Below are positions 52,353 through 60,557 of a stretch of DNA of 64,000 nucleotides, piece after piece (within the stretch, counting starts at the first letter, position 1; every line of letters begins with the position of its first letter). The notes under the pieces are model-generated. The model saw only the letters and a list, made by a program, of their open reading frames with translations, did no database searches and was not told the DNA's origin. Both the position numbers and the translations under genes were made by a program. The DNA is from Methylomonas sp. LL1 (GTDB taxonomy: Bacteria; Pseudomonadota; Gammaproteobacteria; Methylococcales; Methylomonadaceae). The stretch lies in the NCBI RefSeq assembly GCF_015711015.1, contig NZ_CP064653.1:1426001-1490000 (forward strand), read 5' to 3'.

Positions 52353-53981
52353 TTATTTCAGCTGCACACCGGCGCCGGCTGGTGATCCCAGGTTGTAAAC
52401 GGTCGGAACCCGGCAGTTGTTAACACCTTCAGCTGAGGTAGCGTGGCTGTAGGGGTTGATAGGACCCGCCAGGTTAACCAAGCCATTGGCATCCGGCGTG
52501 TAGTTTCTTGGTGAAGCCAAATAACCGGCCGCGCCGAACGGATGCGAGAAGTTGGCATTCAGTGCCGCCAAAACCGCTGGGTTGCCTGCGGCCTTGATGA
52601 ACTCGTCAACGATGGCTTTTTCGCCGGCCTCGAAGGCATGGTTTTTCGCGTATTGGAAGGTCAGCTCAACCCAGTCCAGATAGGTGCCGTTAGCCGCGTT
52701 TTGCAGCGTCGGTGCTACGCCGTTGATTTTGACGAAACGCCAGCTTTCGGTTTGCTTGGCGTTTTTCTCGGTACCGTGAATACCGATCGCCCAGCGGCCG
52801 TTGCCGCTAGTAAAGGTATTGTTAAATGCGCTACCGACGCTGTTGACCATGGTATCCAACTCGGTCAAGCACTCGGACACGCCACCTGAAGTGGACATGG
52901 CATGAATCTTGGTAGCCGCGACCAGTTCAGGAGTACTAGGGTTGCCAGGAGCAGGCGCGGTTGCGGAAGGCAAGGCGCAAGGGTAGTTCAAGTACTTGAC
53001 GGTGAACTGAGCCTTGGTACCGGAACCATTGACGCGAGTACAAAAGTGAACGCGTTGATTGCCGGCTTTATAGGCCGCGGGAGCGGTATCGAACAACTTG
53101 TTGGCGCCAAAACGCACATCATTCCAGCTATCCAACTCACCCAGACCAATACTGGCGACCAAGTCGCGCGACAGGCTAGGCATACAGGCTTCGGATTCGG
53201 CGGTGCCGTTCAAACCGGTGGTATAGCCGGCATTGGCGGGGTTACAAACGCTGCTAGCGGGAAATTGCGCTGCTTGCAAAGCGTTACGCAGTTTCAGCGT
53301 GGCGCCGATACCGAACACTTGGCCGGCGGCGGACTCGATTTGCAGCAAACTGGTGTCGCTGGTAGCAACAGGCGAGAAACCCGCAGGGGTATTGACACCG
53401 CGGAATTGTTCAGGGTCGACGTCGGAGATACCGAAGTCGGGAACATGCATTTGATGCTGGCCGACCACCGCGCTGTTATAGGTACAGGTAGCGGTGCGCA
53501 AAACCGGGCTAGGCGCGGACGGTACGCCACACACGCTAGGATCGACGTTCAAAAACGAAATTGTCGCACTGGCGGCATTGCCCTTGGCATCGTCGATCAG
53601 CGGATTGACGCCTTGCGCCGAACCGCCTTCGCTGCGTTTGTAGATCAACAGATTGGTTTTATTGCCGGCCAGGCCGACCAATTGCGGATTGCTGGGGTTC
53701 AGCGAGCAATAATAGGCATCTTGTTCCTTACCGGTGATCTGGTCCTTGAACTTATAAATCGGCTTGCTGGAATCGCACATGCGCTCGGCCAGCGGCACGT
53801 TGACGTTGGTGGCCAAGCCTTCGATATAATCCAGCGCGGCGGAAGCGCCTGACAAATAGACTTCATAGGTATCGGTCTGCGTAACGACGACCTTGCCTTG
53901 GCCATCCACTGTGATGTCGGCGAAAGCCGCACCGCTGATCATCGCCGAGGATACGGCCATGCTTAGAACTAACTTTTTCAT
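52353..53981 (-). CDS. Exported cysteine-rich protein, PstS-like fold possible
   Basis: 542 residues with a signal peptide (MKKLVLSMAVSSAMISGAAFA). Near the N-terminus YEVYLSGASAALDYIEGLATN recalls the first binding loop of phosphate-binding (type 2 PBP) proteins, but the rest is too different for a firm call. At least ten Cys are spread over the mature protein and suggest disulfides. There is no VPLPA tail, in contrast to both neighbours. It starts about 20 bases after a terminator hairpin of the upstream gene. It may be a secreted substrate of the nearby type II system; that is speculation. Confidence 0.7.
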   Translation of the reverse strand: MKKLVLSMAVSSAMISGAAFADITVDGQGKVVVTQTDTYEVYLSGASAALDYIEGLATNVNVPLAERMCDSSKPIYKFKDQITGKEQDAYYCSLNPSNPQLVGLAGNKTNLLIYKRSEGGSAQGVNPLIDDAKGNAASATISFLNVDPSVCGVPSAPSPVLRTATCTYNSAVVGQHQMHVPDFGISDVDPEQFRGVNTPAGFSPVATSDTSLLQIESAAGQVFGIGATLKLRNALQAAQFPASSVCNPANAGYTTGLNGTAESEACMPSLSRDLVASIGLGELDSWNDVRFGANKLFDTAPAAYKAGNQRVHFCTRVNGSGTKAQFTVKYLNYPCALPSATAPAPGNPSTPELVAATKIHAMSTSGGVSECLTELDTMVNSVGSAFNNTFTSGNGRWAIGIHGTEKNAKQTESWRFVKINGVAPTLQNAANGTYLDWVELTFQYAKNHAFEAGEKAIVDEFIKAAGNPAVLAALNANFSHPFGAAGYLASPRNYTPDANGLVNLAGPINPYSHATSAEGVNNCRVPTVYNLGSPAGAGVQLK

Positions 53982-54000
53982 GTGATTGTCTCGCTAAGTT

Positions 54001-54033
54001 TAAAAAGACGCTTCCGGATAAGCACCGGAAGCG
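54001..54033 (-). terminator. Terminator/attenuator between two exported-protein genes
   Basis: On the minus strand CGCTTCCGG (54033-54025), loop, CCGGAAGCG (54017-54009), then TCTTTTTA. It follows the 54043-54822 gene by ten bases and precedes the next start by 20, so the downstream gene would depend on read-through or on a promoter inside this gap. Confidence 0.85.
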
Positions 54034-54042
54034 AAGCGCGGC

Positions 54043-54822
54043 TTATGCCGCGGTTTTACGGCGATTGAGGCCCAACAAACCCATCAGACCGGCGCCGAAC
54101 ATCCAGACCGCGCCCGGAACGGGTACCGCAGCGGGAGCGGCAGCGTAGGTCAGGCTGTTGCCGGCCAGAGTCCATTTGCCGGCGAAAGTAGTCGGAATGG
54201 TTTGACCAAGGCCAAAGTTAGGACTGTTTTCATCCAGATTCATCATGCCCAACTGGAAGCCGATGGACTGGCCGTAGTCGGCTTGCGGGTCTTGGTTATG
54301 ACCACCCCAAACGCTGGCTGCGTTGGCGTGTTGACCCAGGCCTGCACCTTCACTATCCAAAGCGATTGTGCTCAGATTTTGCGTATTGTTGACCACAACC
54401 TTGGAATTGATTTCGATGGCATGTGCTTGAATGGTGGCACCAGCTTGAAGGGTAAAGAAAGTACCAGCTGGATCGATATCAACAACAGCATTGTTCTGAG
54501 TAATCATGGCGCCTAGATCATCTAAACTCCCTACGGCAACAGCCCACTTGATTTTGTCGGTAGCGGCACCGGTGATGAAGTTCAGCCAGTTGCTATCGTT
54601 GGAAAAATCAAAAGACAAGCTGTAGGCCGCATTGGCGACGTTGGACAACAATTGGCCGAAACTAACACCGGTATCGAAGGTAAAGGTTTTACCGGTGGTA
54701 AAGTCGTAGGCCGACATATAGGCTTCGTTATTGCTGCCTTGGTCGTATGCGATACTCGCGTTAGCCGCACCGGCTCCCGCCATCAAAACCGCGGCCACGG
54801 CCACTTTTGCAAAATGTTTCAT
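54043..54822 (-). CDS. VPLPA-CTERM-type exported protein
   Basis: 259 residues. Signal peptide MKHFAKVAVAAVLMAGAGAANA; the C-terminus has AVPVPGAVWMFG, a hydrophobic helix and LNRRKTAA, a clear exosortase sorting tail. The mature part is rich in Asn/Ala/Gly with Trp (FTFDTGVSFGQLLSN). I do not recognise an enzymatic domain. Likely an extracellular structural protein. Confidence 0.87.
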   Translation of the reverse strand: MKHFAKVAVAAVLMAGAGAANASIAYDQGSNNEAYMSAYDFTTGKTFTFDTGVSFGQLLSNVANAAYSLSFDFSNDSNWLNFITGAATDKIKWAVAVGSLDDLGAMITQNNAVVDIDPAGTFFTLQAGATIQAHAIEINSKVVVNNTQNLSTIALDSEGAGLGQHANAASVWGGHNQDPQADYGQSIGFQLGMMNLDENSPNFGLGQTIPTTFAGKWTLAGNSLTYAAAPAAVPVPGAVWMFGAGLMGLLGLNRRKTAA

Positions 54823-55603
54823 GGTTTATCCTCATGTTTAAAAAATTTGAATACATAAGGTGACAGCCCGGCCGTCTTTTATCGTTTTCCCTGTCATTGC
54901 CGCTCCGGGGGGAGCGGCAAGCTCTTAACTCCAGCTACTCGCAAGCAAGCATGACTAACAATTCAAGACCCGTGACTTTCCGTCCCCGCCTCGCGACGGG
55001 TTTGGCTTTTACACACTTTCCTGTCTAACACTCAAAGAGTGGCGCATCCCCGCTACCATCCTTCATTTTCCCCTGACCTACTCCCTACCCTCTTCCCTTA
55101 CCCACTCCCTATTCGTGCCGTCCCTGTTCCCTAGTCAATCCCGATTCGGCCATGACCGATCCAGCCGGTCATCTGTTGCCGCGCATTATCCCTGTGCAAT
55201 CACTGCATTACCGTTACAGAACGGTTACATTCTTCGGAAACGTAATACATTCGTATTGCATCGATAGACTGTGGATTAGTGGAATAACCGAGGGAGGGTT
55301 TTATCGGCGGCTGGGTCGAGCCGAAGGGATTTGGATTTAGTCGGAAGTATCTTTTTGCGATCGGATGCCGGCTGCGTGGGAGGTGCCTTAACCGCGACCT
55401 AAGTATTATCGTCGCGGCTAAAGCCCCTCCCACACAACCTCTGCTTGGAAGTCCCGTAGGAGCGAATTCGCTACGCGCTCTTACGGGTCATTCGCCCAGG
55501 ACGATTAAAATCGCCCCATTATGGAAATTATTTCCAACCCAATCCTTAATGCCTAAACCTTTAGTTGGCTTTAATGGGGTCGCGGCTATATGGCAAAAAT
55601 GGC
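54823..55603. other. 781-bp region without a gene
   Basis: Between a VPLPA gene and gspM. The first 330 bases include CTCCGGGGGGAG and a run of TCCCT-rich DNA (about 55060-55140). Short open frames here (for example 55152-55340) have no coding character. REP-like units lie at 55376-55487. The upstream gene's promoter should lie near 54830-54900. Confidence 0.6.
55376..55487. repeat. REP-like repeats downstream of gspM
   Basis: GTGGGAGGTGCCTTAACCGCGAC (part at 55376-55398) and the opposing GTCGCGGCTAAAGCCCCTCCCAC form one long imperfect hairpin to 55432. A second unit, CCCGTAGGAGCG ... CGCTCTTACGGG, lies at 55453-55487. The first is the same family as 14172-14223. Confidence 0.8.
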
Positions 55604-56116
55604 CTAGCCACGGCCGATCATCAGCTTGACGCTGACCAAACCGTTCGCCTCGGACTGATCGGCCATGTCCATCCTCAGCACCCGCAGGCCATGCTTGGTT
55701 TCCAAAATAGCCAGCCAGTAGACCAGCTTATCGAAGGAGACTTGCTCCAGCGATACAGCGACTTGATCGTCGCCTTCTTGTTGCAAACTTTTAATGGCGG
55801 GTTTAATTTGTAGTTGCTGACTACTGGCGTCTATCAGCGCCAGCGGCGGTTGACTCGCGCTTTCCGCTTCGGTTTGCACCACGCCGCTTTGGCGTAAAAC
55901 CTCCACTTCGGCGCCGACTTGTTGTAAATGCCGGTATATTTGGCGCTGGGATTGAATTTGCTGTTGCAGCAAACTGCTTTGCTCCAGCAATGGCCGGTAA
56001 GCCAACTGGTATAAAGCATACAGGCAAAGCCCTCCAACCCCGGCCATCAGCATTAATCGCTCTCTGCCCGATAAGGCCCGCCAGCGCTTGAGTATTTCAG
56101 TGTTCTCGAATTTCAA
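55604..56116 (-). CDS. gspM: Type II secretion protein GspM
   Basis: 170 residues from a TTG at 56116 with GGAGG six bases upstream. No ATG fits: the open frame to 56254 lies inside gspL and looks like its shadow. One membrane helix (LMLMAGVGGLCLYALYQLAY) follows a short cytosolic end with the usual LSGRER motif. A periplasmic ferredoxin-like part follows a coiled coil (QQQIQSQRQIYRHLQQ). It pairs with GspL in the inner-membrane platform. It overlaps gspL by 20 bases. Confidence 0.88.
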   Translation of the reverse strand: MKFENTEILKRWRALSGRERLMLMAGVGGLCLYALYQLAYRPLLEQSSLLQQQIQSQRQIYRHLQQVGAEVEVLRQSGVVQTEAESASQPPLALIDASSQQLQIKPAIKSLQQEGDDQVAVSLEQVSFDKLVYWLAILETKHGLRVLRMDMADQSEANGLVSVKLMIGRG

Positions 56117-57287
56117 GCCGTGCCTCCGCTCCGTTTGAACTGCCGTCGACTGTCTTGCTGTTGACCCGGAATCGGCTTTGCAGCCGTTGTTTGAATGATT
56201 CCAGCCGGCCGCTATCGGCGGTTTTAAGCCGCAGCAGCACTGCACCGTCAGCAAAACTCAGTTGTTGGTATCGCGCTTCGGGGAATTCTTTCAGAATTTC
56301 ACCGCTGCCATATAAAACCCGCATGAATGCGCCGGCTCCTTCGCCGCTTTGCTTTTTCAAGGCCATCAATTGCTGATCGGCCTGAGCTTTGACATTGACT
56401 ATGCGTTTGATGTCCGGAAAAGTCTGTTTGAATAGTTCCAGGGTTTGCGTCTCCAAGCTTTGCAATTCAGCCTGTTGTTGCCGGTTCTGATTCAGCTGGC
56501 CACCGAGTTGGATAGCCATCGCCAATAGCAGAATACCCGTCGCCGGCAGCCAGCGGCGCCAGTCGCCTTCATCATTGGCCCTGGGCGCGTAAGGCCCGCT
56601 CAGCAAATTCAGCTCGCTTGCGCTTTTATAAGATTGGCCGAACAGTTGCCAGGCCGTGTCCAGCGACTGTTCCAGGGTGTCCGGCGGCAGCAGTTGGCGC
56701 AACGCGCCGGCGGGTTGGCTCGACCATAAGCGCCACTGTCGACATTCCGGCCCCGCTTGTTGCAATACGTCTAGCAGCCGAGGAAAAAAACCGGCATCGA
56801 TACCCATGCCTTGCAGCGGACCGGTCCGTAAGGTGACGCAATCGCTTTCGACCAGCATCGAGCAACTGCCGGGCTGATACGGCAGACACAGGCTTTCGGG
56901 ATAAATGGCGTCGAGCTCGATGCCGGCCCGCTGAAAATAGGCGATGCTGTCTATCATTTTCCGATGGGACACCACCGCCACCGCCAGTTTGCCCGCTGCC
57001 TGCCGAAACCAGACCAGATGATAATTATCGACATCGTCGGCCAACTGCTCCTCCAGGGCGAAAGGCAGGGCTTTTTTGATTTGGGCATTGCTTTTGACCG
57101 GCAGCTCAATCTCCAGCAGCAACACAGTAGTAGCCGGCAACAAACCGATGGTTTGCCGGCCATTGGCCGCATCGGCCAACTCCCGCCAACTACCGGTTTG
57201 CGGCTGGCTTGGGGTCTCGGTTAGCGCCAGCCATTCCGGATGCCGCCCGGCATCATGACCCAATCTGACCAACAGGGTTTCAGCCAT
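56097..57287 (-). CDS. gspL: Type II secretion protein GspL
   Basis: 396 residues. The cytosolic actin-like domain (1-240) has QTIGLLPATTVLLLEIELP and IKKALPFALEEQLADDVDNYHLV, typical of GspL, which binds the ATPase GspE. One membrane helix (about 250-270) and a periplasmic domain follow. It overlaps gspK by eight bases. Confidence 0.92.
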   Translation of the reverse strand: MAETLLVRLGHDAGRHPEWLALTETPSQPQTGSWRELADAANGRQTIGLLPATTVLLLEIELPVKSNAQIKKALPFALEEQLADDVDNYHLVWFRQAAGKLAVAVVSHRKMIDSIAYFQRAGIELDAIYPESLCLPYQPGSCSMLVESDCVTLRTGPLQGMGIDAGFFPRLLDVLQQAGPECRQWRLWSSQPAGALRQLLPPDTLEQSLDTAWQLFGQSYKSASELNLLSGPYAPRANDEGDWRRWLPATGILLLAMAIQLGGQLNQNRQQQAELQSLETQTLELFKQTFPDIKRIVNVKAQADQQLMALKKQSGEGAGAFMRVLYGSGEILKEFPEARYQQLSFADGAVLLRLKTADSGRLESFKQRLQSRFRVNSKTVDGSSNGAEARLEIREH

Positions 57288-58215
57288 GCGCGGGACTCCG
57301 GCGTTGCCTTTTCTGTAGTGTAACTAGCCCTTGCCGGCTACGCTGCAGCTGCGATTCGAACATAAACCGGGTTTGACCCATCTCGATTTGCCCCGTGAGT
57401 AAAAAATACTGGCTCGTCACAGCCAATCCATATTTGCCGATTATGGTAGCGCTAACCGCTTCGTCCTTTAGAAAATCAGCGATGTCGGTAAAAGGTTTGC
57501 CGCCGGCTCTGAATATCGATTCGGCCTGGTCGGCGCTGATGTCGTCGGCCAAGCAACGCAACACCGTGGCGCCGGCGGTATTGACATTCAATGGTGCATA
57601 GCCAAATGTCACGTAAATATAGGGCAGCAATTTACGATACTGCTCCAGGCTCATGCCCTGGACCAGCAGCAATTCGCTGACGTCGGCAAACGAACGGTTG
57701 GCTGCCCGGTACGGCGGCTTTCGCCGGGTATAGGCTTCATCCTCGGCCCCATGCGGATAACGGATTTCCATGTCGCCATCGATCCAATCCAGCATGGCGT
57801 CCACCAGTTCCGGCTTCAGCTCCAGACTATGCAAAAGCCGCCGCAGACGTTTGACGTCCTCCTGGCTGACCTCGCCATCGACTACTAAATTGTTCAGATT
57901 AATACGCCCTTGTAAATCGACGATTTCGGCTTGTAGCGAGCCTTGCGCCACCGCCGTTTTCGGTAACGGCTTGGCCCAGCTCTCGTTCAAGGCATCGCGT
58001 TCGTTATCCTTGCCATCAGTCCGCAGGACGTTGGTTGCCCAACTCTCCAAGCCGTAAACATATTCCCAGGCCTGCATCGCGCGCAGCTGATTTTCGGTCC
58101 TGCGTATATCCATCTGGCGCGCGGTCGACATGGAGACTACCGCCAGCGTGGCAATACTCAGCACCAACATCACCGTTATCAGCGCAATGCCTCGTTCGGC
58201 GGGCAGTTTTGCCAT
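57280..58215 (-). CDS. gspK: Type II secretion minor pseudopilin GspK
   Basis: 311 residues. The prepilin N-terminus is RGIALITVMLVLSIATLAVV; the residue five after the cleavage is not Glu, as usual for GspK. The large globular head contains LQGRINLNNLV, MLDWIDGD and the helix-hairpin region APLNVNTAGATVLRCL. GspK caps the pseudopilus tip with I and J. One-base overlap with gspJ (TAATG). Confidence 0.93.
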   Translation of the reverse strand: MAKLPAERGIALITVMLVLSIATLAVVSMSTARQMDIRRTENQLRAMQAWEYVYGLESWATNVLRTDGKDNERDALNESWAKPLPKTAVAQGSLQAEIVDLQGRINLNNLVVDGEVSQEDVKRLRRLLHSLELKPELVDAMLDWIDGDMEIRYPHGAEDEAYTRRKPPYRAANRSFADVSELLLVQGMSLEQYRKLLPYIYVTFGYAPLNVNTAGATVLRCLADDISADQAESIFRAGGKPFTDIADFLKDEAVSATIIGKYGLAVTSQYFLLTGQIEMGQTRFMFESQLQRSRQGLVTLQKRQRRSPAHG

Positions 58216-58799
58216 TATGGATACACCAGAAACAGCCGCCTGACTTCGCCCAAACCGGCCTGGCCAAGCTTTACTTCAACTGCTTTCGGTATCACACCGC
58301 CCACGGCCGGCCAGTTATTGGACCATTCCTTGCCATAAAACCGCAGCTCGACAGAGTCCGAATCGAGTATTTTGCGGCGGCGAGATTGAGTTTGCTGAGT
58401 GCGGTCGAGTATGTTCCATACTTGCCGGTATATAGCGCCGTTTTCATGGCGATAACTAACCCGTTGCAAATGGCTGCGGTTGGGCGAATCCAGCCAGTCG
58501 GGCAGACTACGGGTGAACGTCAGCAATTCCTCGCCATTACCGCCCGAAAAAGCCGGTTGCTCGGTTCCTAATTCGTCGCGGACCGGCCGCTGCACGGCCT
58601 GGCTTAAATCCTCATTCAGTAGATACAGCAACTGTTGCAGCTGCGAGAGACTGCCTGAGCGGGTTTCGGTTGCTTGCCGGGTATCCAGCACCGCAGTCAA
58701 ACCGGCATAGGCCATGGCCGCCATGATGGCGAAAACGGCCAGCGCAATCAAAATCTCCAGCAGCGTAAAGCCGCGATTCGCCAGCGGCCCGCTAATCAT
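58215..58799 (-). CDS. gspJ: Type II secretion minor pseudopilin GspJ
   Basis: 194 residues from the ATG at 58799 (MISGPLANRGFTLLEILIALAVF). The cleavage motif is NRG/FTLLE. Part of the tip complex. The ribosome site is weak, and the 169-bp gap to gspI holds a repeat, in contrast to the tight packing of the other gsp genes. Confidence 0.92.
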   Translation of the reverse strand: MISGPLANRGFTLLEILIALAVFAIMAAMAYAGLTAVLDTRQATETRSGSLSQLQQLLYLLNEDLSQAVQRPVRDELGTEQPAFSGGNGEELLTFTRSLPDWLDSPNRSHLQRVSYRHENGAIYRQVWNILDRTQQTQSRRRKILDSDSVELRFYGKEWSNNWPAVGGVIPKAVEVKLGQAGLGEVRRLFLVYP

Positions 58800-58845
58800 A
58801 AACACCGATAGCTTGAAATAAGCCAATGTCCGCGAAGCGGCCGCG

Positions 58846-58910
58846 GGCTGAGCGGACTTGTGCTGAGCGAAGCCGAAGTAGCCGAACTTCGACTCCGCTC
58901 AGTCAACGGC
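58846..58910. repeat. CTGAGCGGACTTGTGCTGAGCG repeat between gspI and gspJ
   Basis: GCTGAGCGGACTTGTGCTGA (from 58847) and GAAGCCGAAGTAGC face ACTTCGACTCCGCTCAG (58886-58902); GCTGAGCGGA and TCCGCTCAG form the stem. This dispersed type is known to me from other genomes. It separates gspI and gspJ. Confidence 0.65.
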
Positions 58911-58968
58911 AAATTGCTTGGATTGGGTACATTTATTGCCATAAATCGCCTTAATTCAAGCGGATGAT

Positions 58969-59352
58969 TCATGAACCCGCCGCAACGAAACTTATCAAGC
59001 CGGCATAAGGCGCCTGATCGCCTTCCAGAAACACCTCGATCCGGTAACGGCGCACACCCGAGTCGAGCGTGCCGGCAACATCGCGCCGAGCTTGCCAATA
59101 CCAGCGCCGTCCGGCCATGCTGTCCCAGCCGTCAGACTTTTCCGGCGCTTCCCGATCGAGCCGCAGTTGAACCGCATGATTGGCCGCCACCTGCGCGGCA
59201 ATGGTTTTGTTTTCCAGATACCAGAGGTTTTGCGTGTTATCCGCGCTGATCTTGATCAAGCCGGCCATCAGAATCGCCAGCAGCGCCAATGCAATCAAGA
59301 CTTCCAATAATGTAAAACCAGCGCTTTTGCCGGCCTTGCCCGTGGCTGTCAT
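58969..59352 (-). CDS. gspI: Type II secretion minor pseudopilin GspI
   Basis: 127 residues. Cleavage motif SAG/FTLLEVLIALALLAIL near residue 12. The pseudopilin head has WYLENKTIAAQVAANHAV, typical of GspI. It overlaps gspH by four bases. Confidence 0.93.
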   Translation of the reverse strand: MTATGKAGKSAGFTLLEVLIALALLAILMAGLIKISADNTQNLWYLENKTIAAQVAANHAVQLRLDREAPEKSDGWDSMAGRRWYWQARRDVAGTLDSGVRRYRIEVFLEGDQAPYAGLISFVAAGS

Positions 59353-59867
59353 GGCCTGGACTCAAGGTTTGCGACTCGCCAGCCTTCCTGATCGCTATTG
59401 GCAACGAGGTAGCGGGTTTCGCTATTTTTAGCCTGGATACCGATCTGCAAGTCCTCTATCCCACCATCCGGAGCCAGCACAATCTGGGGCCGTGGCTGCT
59501 GGGTCATGCCGGCTCGAGGGTTTAAATAGACCGATTCCCGTTCCAGCTGAAAGCTTAGTTGGATTCCGGCATCCAGATTGCGCGGTTTGAACAGCGAATC
59601 CAGCGTTTCCGGTTGCCATTGGCCTTGGCGCCAGCTTAAAAACCGGTAGCCCTCCTGAAACAACTCAATCGCCATGCCCTCGCCGCGTATCATCGCTTCC
59701 TGTTCCGCCAACAGCAGTAATTTGGATAAACGTTGCGCTTCCAATTGCAATGGTTTGCTTCGATCGGCATTGCCCATGGACAACATTGCCATGCCGGTCA
59801 TCAAGCCGATCAATACCATTACGATCAACAATTCGATCAGCGTGAATCCCTGTGTTTTCAATGCCAA
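59349..59867 (-). CDS. gspH: Type II secretion minor pseudopilin GspH
   Basis: 172 residues read from a TTG at 59867; a second TTG at 59861, better placed after GTGGA, is an alternative. Cleavage motif TQG/FTLIELLIVMVLIGLM. The head contains the PRPQIVLAPDGGI stretch common to GspH. It lies ten bases after gspG. Confidence 0.9.
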   Translation of the reverse strand: MALKTQGFTLIELLIVMVLIGLMTGMAMLSMGNADRSKPLQLEAQRLSKLLLLAEQEAMIRGEGMAIELFQEGYRFLSWRQGQWQPETLDSLFKPRNLDAGIQLSFQLERESVYLNPRAGMTQQPRPQIVLAPDGGIEDLQIGIQAKNSETRYLVANSDQEGWRVANLESRP

Positions 59868-59877
59868 TCCACAGTGC

Positions 59878-60309
59878 TTATTTTATGTCCCAGTTGACAA
59901 TGTCGGCGTTGGCTTCGTTGCCGCCTTCCACGCCGTCAGCACCGAAGGAATACAAATCGAACTCGCCATGCAAGCCGGGTTGCAGGTAATAATACGGTTT
60001 ACCCCAGGCATCGACCGGCAATTTATCCAGATAACCGCCCTGCTTCCAATGAGCGCCTTGCGCCAGATTGGCCGGTTTTTGCACCAACGCCTCCAGACCT
60101 TGCTCGGTGGTCGGATAACTGAAGTTATCCAGCCGGTACAGGTCCAATGCGGCGGTGATGGCGCGTATATCCTGCAAGGTACGCGTGGCGCGAGCTTCGT
60201 CCGGTCTGCCCATGATTTTGGGCACCACGATGGACGCCAGAATGCCGAGAATAACGACGACGATCATCACTTCGATCAGGGTAAAACCTTGCTGTATTTT
60301 GTTGTTCAT
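59878..60309 (-). CDS. gspG: Type II secretion major pseudopilin GspG
   Basis: 143 residues from the ATG at 60309 (MNNKIQQGFTLIEVMIVVVILGIL). Cleavage after QQG. The family signature DNFSYPTTEQGLEALVQKP and the C-terminal LYSFGADGVEGG (Ca-binding loop region) are clear. GspG forms the pseudopilus shaft. First gene of gspG-M, with regulatory sites upstream. Confidence 0.96.
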   Translation of the reverse strand: MNNKIQQGFTLIEVMIVVVILGILASIVVPKIMGRPDEARATRTLQDIRAITAALDLYRLDNFSYPTTEQGLEALVQKPANLAQGAHWKQGGYLDKLPVDAWGKPYYYLQPGLHGEFDLYSFGADGVEGGNEANADIVNWDIK

Positions 60310-60381
60310 GCCATTAAAAAAAGGTTGTGCAAACGGATAGCCGGCATTCGGCCGTTGTGGGATCAATCTTAAAAGACCAAC

Positions 60382-60399
60382 GTGACAGGCATGTGACAA
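60382..60399 (-). promoter_or_regulatory. Pho-box-like direct repeat upstream of gspG
   Basis: On the minus strand it reads TTGTCACATGCCTGTCAC: two 7-base units, TTGTCAC and CTGTCAC, with a four-base spacer, i.e. the 11-bp period of PhoB sites (CTGTCAT-N4-CTGTCAT). It is 73 bases before the gspG start and faces it. A lone CTGTCAT at 60441-60447 faces the opposite gene. Confidence 0.5.
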
Positions 60400-60470
60400 A
60401 ACCTGTCGGCATTCGCATCTCGGCCCCGGCATTCATCGTGCTGTCATAAAGCCCTCTTACCATGCCCTTG

Positions 60471-60486
60471 TGTGAAGCAGTTCACA
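60471..60486. promoter_or_regulatory. CRP-like palindrome
   Basis: TGTGA-AGCAGT-TCACA is a perfect match to the CRP core TGTGA-N6-TCACA, extended by one base on each side to GTGTGAA/TTCACAC. It lies 72 bases before the choice-of-anchor-I gene and between the two divergent units. Confidence 0.55.
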
Positions 60487-60557
60487 CGAAAGCGTTGCCG
60501 TCGAAGCACGCTTCGGATCGCCAATTCATTGATTAAGTTAACAAGGGGTATTACCGT

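Noticed and set aside
52902-53852. 316-codon plus-strand frame opposite the cysteine-rich exported protein
   Set aside because: Antisense shadow; composition is low-complexity and the opposite strand has a signal peptide and ribosome site.
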